Source: JBKECO01 sp047974745
GTDB lineage: Bacteria; Bacillota; Clostridia; Lachnospirales; Lachnospiraceae
Direction of reading: 5' to 3'
DNA length: 64,000 bases
Assembly: GCA_047974745.1 (NCBI GenBank)
Contig: JBKECO010000003.1
Span: forward strand, 248,001 to 312,000
This document shows positions 61,285 to 64,000 of the stretch, piece by piece; position 1 is the first letter of the stretch; each line of letters begins with the position of its first letter. Made by a program: the position numbers and the translations under genes. The notes under the pieces are model-generated. The model was not told the origin of the DNA. It made no database searches and worked only from the letters and a program-made list of their open reading frames with translations.

Positions 61285-62973
61285 CTATTCGTGATTTCTA
61301 TGTAATAGTTTATGTTCCTTACCCTTTAGAAAACTCTGGTAGAGAGCTTCTATTGCCGGATTTTCATCTGAGCTTCTAATATTCATATTTTGATCTATTT
61401 TATACAGACCTTCCATTCTCATCTTCTTAGTTCTTGGTCCTGCAGATCCAGGTTGTCCACCACCCATGATGCAGCCTCGTTTACATGCCATGACCTCGAT
61501 GAAATCATAGGCAGCTTCTCCTGACTTCACTTTATCCAAAAGTCTTCCAGCGTCAGCAAGTCCATGAGCGACCGCAATTTTTACTTCTCTGTCACCCAGC
61601 ATCACAGAGGCTTCTTTGATCGCTTCCTCTCCGCGCACTCCGGTGAAACTGATATTTTTCAGTCCCTGATAGGACTTATCTTCTGATACTCTTCGCAATA
61701 CAGCTTCTGTAACCCCACCGGTAACTCCAAAGATCGCACCACCGCCAGAAGCGAGTGAAAAAGGTACATCAGGAGCTTCTTCTTCGATTTTATCGAACTG
61801 AATTCCCATTTGTTTTATCATACGGATCATTTCAGTTGTCGTGATGACCAGGTCTGTATCCTGTGATCCATTCGTAAAATTATCCGGTCTGAGTATTTCT
61901 CCCTTTTTTGCCGTGCAGGGCATTACTGAAATGATGACCGTTTTTTTATTCTCCTGCATGTCTTTTTCTGCATAGTATTCTTTTAGAACGGCAGAGAACA
62001 TTCCCTGAGGAGAACGACAGCTTGAAATATTGTTCTTGAATTCTGGATATTTTGTCTCGCAGAATTTCACCCAACCCGGACAACAAGATGTCATCAAAGG
62101 CAGATTTTCACCAGAAGCAAGTCTTTGTGCGAATTCCTTCGACTCCTCCATGACTGTGAGATCTGCTGCAAAATTTGTATCATAGATTTCGTCAAATCCC
62201 ATCAGTCGCATTGAAGTAACAAGCTTGCCTAAAGCATTCTCTCCTTTAGGCAGATTAAAATGATCACCAATTGCGATTCGAACGGAAGGAGCTATTTGTG
62301 CAATGACACGAATATTTGGATCTCCAATCGCATTCCAGGCCTGGGTCACATTTGTACGGATCGATATTGCTGCCGTGGGACAGACGGCAGCACATTGTCC
62401 GCAGCCGACGCAGTCTGTTTCTGACAGTGACTTATCAAATGCTGGCATGACCTGTGTTTTGGATCCGCGAAAAGCAAAATTGATTGCTCCGACGCCCTGA
62501 ATTTCGTCACATGTCCTAACGCAGTCACCACATAAGATACATTTGTTCGGATCTCGAACAACGCTGGGGGAGCTTAGATCCAGTGGAATTTTATTTTTTC
62601 GATTTAAAAACCGAACAGCATGAACACCGACTCTGTATGCTAGTTCTTGTAATTCGCAGGTTCCGTTCTTATGACATGTTGTACAGTCTCTGCAGTGTGA
62701 AGAAAGTAATAATTCAATAATCAGCTTACGATAATCCTGTATCTTCTTCGAGTTCGTATGAATTACCATTCCTGCGCGAGGTTCTTCTGAGCAGGATGCA
62801 AAAATTCTTCCTCTGTCATCTTCAACAACACACATACGGCATGCACCATAGATAGACAGTTCAGAATGATAGCAGAAAGTTGGAAGATCGATACCAGCTT
62901 TTCTAATCAGCGACAGAACATTTTTCTCTCCATCTATCGGAATTTTTCTCGAATCTATTGTAATATAATCCAT
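61285..62973 (-). CDS. hndD: NAD-linked [FeFe]-hydrogenase catalytic subunit
   Basis: 562-aa subunit that makes or uses H2. The N-terminal [2Fe-2S] site uses C34, C45, C48 and C61. The His-ligated [4Fe-4S] site uses H93, C97, C100 and C106. Two more [4Fe-4S] clusters use C145/C148/C151/C155 and C188/C191/C194/C198. The H-cluster motifs TSCCPGW (295-301), MPCTAKKGE (351-359) and MACKRGCIMGGGQP (495-508) are complete, so it should be active. The architecture matches HndD/HydA of the NADH-dependent or electron-bifurcating type. The NuoF-like subunit lies 10 bp upstream. RBS AGGAGGAG. Confidence 0.95.
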   Translation of the reverse strand: MDYITIDSRKIPIDGEKNVLSLIRKAGIDLPTFCYHSELSIYGACRMCVVEDDRGRIFASCSEEPRAGMVIHTNSKKIQDYRKLIIELLLSSHCRDCTTCHKNGTCELQELAYRVGVHAVRFLNRKNKIPLDLSSPSVVRDPNKCILCGDCVRTCDEIQGVGAINFAFRGSKTQVMPAFDKSLSETDCVGCGQCAAVCPTAAISIRTNVTQAWNAIGDPNIRVIAQIAPSVRIAIGDHFNLPKGENALGKLVTSMRLMGFDEIYDTNFAADLTVMEESKEFAQRLASGENLPLMTSCCPGWVKFCETKYPEFKNNISSCRSPQGMFSAVLKEYYAEKDMQENKKTVIISVMPCTAKKGEILRPDNFTNGSQDTDLVITTTEMIRMIKQMGIQFDKIEEEAPDVPFSLASGGGAIFGVTGGVTEAVLRRVSEDKSYQGLKNISFTGVRGEEAIKEASVMLGDREVKIAVAHGLADAGRLLDKVKSGEAAYDFIEVMACKRGCIMGGGQPGSAGPRTKKMRMEGLYKIDQNMNIRSSDENPAIEALYQSFLKGKEHKLLHRNHE

Positions 62974-62983
62974 TGTGCTCCTC

Positions 62984-64000
62984 CTAGCTTACTTTAGATA
63001 TAGCATGGAATGGACAGTTATCTACGCAACTGCCGCACTTTATACATGCTACCTGATCAATCACAAAAGGTTCCTTGACTTTACCACTGATCGCATTAAC
63101 AGGACAGTTTCTTGCACATTTTGAGCATCCCTTACATTGATCTGCAATAATCGTAAATTTCAGCATAGCCTGGCAAGTGCCGGTGCTGCATTTCTTTTCC
63201 TCAACATGTTCCATATATTCATTTCTAAAATTTTTAATCGTACTAAGCACAGGAAGTGCTGCACTCTTACCCAGTCCACACAGTGAAGTATCTGTGATTG
63301 CTGCTCCCAGCTCTTCCAGGATCGGAATGCTTTCCTTTGTTCCATTACCAGATACAATATCTTCTAGAATTTCTAACATTCTATTCGTGCCTTCACGACA
63401 TGGAACACACTTGCCACAGCTTTCATTCTGTGTGAAATTCATAAAGAATCTGGCAACCTCGACCATACATGTATTTTCGTCCATAACTACGAGGCCACCA
63501 GAACCAATCATGGCTCCAAGCTTCTTTAGGGAGTCAAAATCCAGTGAGACATCCAGATTGGATGTAACGAGACAGCCACCGGATGGTCCTCCGATCTGCA
63601 CCGCCTTAAATGGCACATCATCTTTTACTCCTCCGCCAATTTCAAAAACGATCTCTCTCAAGGTGGTTCCCATTGGAACTTCGATCAGACCTGTATTTTT
63701 AACACTACCAGTCAGGGCAAATGCTTTCGTTCCGGGGCTTTTTTCAGTTCCAATGCCTTTAAACCACATGGAACCATTCGAAATTATCATCGGCACATTG
63801 GCATATGTCTCCACATTGTTCAATACGGTGGGCTTTGCAAATAGTCCTTGTTCTACCGTTCTTGGCGGCTTAGTACGAGGCATTCCTCTTTCGCCTTCAA
63901 TTGAGGCTGTCAAAGCACTTCCTTCCCCACAGACAAATGCACCGGCACCTTTATTGATATATATCTGGAAATCATATCCACTTCCCAAAATATTATTACC
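62984..64000 (-). CDS. hndC: NuoF-like NADH-binding subunit of the [FeFe]-hydrogenase (partial, 5' end outside window)
   Basis: The frame is open to the right edge (339 codons), with sequence continuing upstream of the first internal ATG at 63988, so the gene is cut. It has the FMN/NADH-binding stretch GAGAFVCGEGSALTASIEG, GGPSGGCLV, and the NuoF [4Fe-4S] motif ESCGKCVPCREGT with TSLCGLGKSA. Two C-terminal ferredoxin-type clusters follow (CKGCSKCARNC and CIKCGSCVDNC). This is the HydB/HndC layout: it passes electrons between NAD(H), ferredoxin and the catalytic subunit. The N-terminal thioredoxin-like domain is expected outside the window. Confidence 0.94.
   Translation of the reverse strand, partial: GNNILGSGYDFQIYINKGAGAFVCGEGSALTASIEGERGMPRTKPPRTVEQGLFAKPTVLNNVETYANVPMIISNGSMWFKGIGTEKSPGTKAFALTGSVKNTGLIEVPMGTTLREIVFEIGGGVKDDVPFKAVQIGGPSGGCLVTSNLDVSLDFDSLKKLGAMIGSGGLVVMDENTCMVEVARFFMNFTQNESCGKCVPCREGTNRMLEILEDIVSGNGTKESIPILEELGAAITDTSLCGLGKSAALPVLSTIKNFRNEYMEHVEEKKCSTGTCQAMLKFTIIADQCKGCSKCARNCPVNAISGKVKEPFVIDQVACIKCGSCVDNCPFHAISKVS

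Overview
The window looks like a chromosomal segment of an AT-rich, strictly anaerobic low-GC Gram-positive bacterium, most likely a Clostridia member of the Lachnospiraceae type (inference). The reasons are an NADH-linked [FeFe]-hydrogenase, Rex, formate-tetrahydrofolate ligase, a Re-citrate synthase-like enzyme beside a eukaryotic-type NADP isocitrate dehydrogenase, a Phe T-box, strong AGGAGG ribosome binding sites and sigma-A promoters. I see no rRNA, tRNA, IS element, prophage, plasmid or CRISPR array. Almost all genes are on the minus strand. The plus-strand exceptions are xpt, tyrA-aroA, a citrate synthase gene, a cheY/cheX-like pair and a lysR gene.

Layout. 1-12717 (minus): one closely packed run, rlmH > pdp > phoH > ybeY > DUF3048 lipoprotein > two FAD proteins > mutS > mutL > miaA (cut by the window edge), with an internal promoter before ybeY. 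12718-13444: xpt with its promoter and an unusual 5' inverted repeat. 13404-24434 (minus): yebC, then, after a terminator-like hairpin, a zinc-ribbon/CFI-box protein, glgA, uppP, ftsK, fhs, folD, a zinc-ribbon/TPR membrane protein and a TMEM175-like protein. 24431-29200 (minus): rex, nnrDE, alr and a CBS-domain transporter-like protein. 29201-33840 (minus): Re-citrate synthase-like gene, icd and an ABC-F ATPase from one promoter, an apparent route from acetyl-CoA and oxaloacetate to 2-oxoglutarate. 33932-36560: leuS and, upstream of its promoter, degenerate 23-bp direct repeats. 36562-40060: an uncharacterised secreted protein with a structured leader, and an EF-G-like GTPase. 40154-42668 (plus): tyrA-aroA.

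42667-49010 (minus): pheS-pheT-queA-pilZ behind a Phe T-box, then yihY and a 6S RNA candidate. 49018-50080 (minus): deoC-cdd, which with pdp form a nucleoside-salvage set. 50219-51671 (plus): Si-type citrate synthase. 51670-53487: a small membrane protein and, divergently, a CheY-like receiver coupled to a repeat/CheX-like protein. 53492-56626 (minus): thrC and an L,D-transpeptidase. 56680-61200: branched-chain amino acid cluster leuC-leuD, divergent lysR, ilvN-ilvC. 61240-64000 (minus): two subunits of an NAD-linked [FeFe]-hydrogenase, the NuoF-like one cut by the window end.

Most of the window is ordinary housekeeping. No gap over about 300 bp lacks an explanation; the two largest hold the T-box and the 6S RNA. 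The least explained items are the folded leader of the secreted protein, the EF-G-like GTPase with substituted GTPase motifs, the receiver/CheX-like pair, the repeats before leuS, and the presence of both Re- and Si-type citrate synthase homologues.
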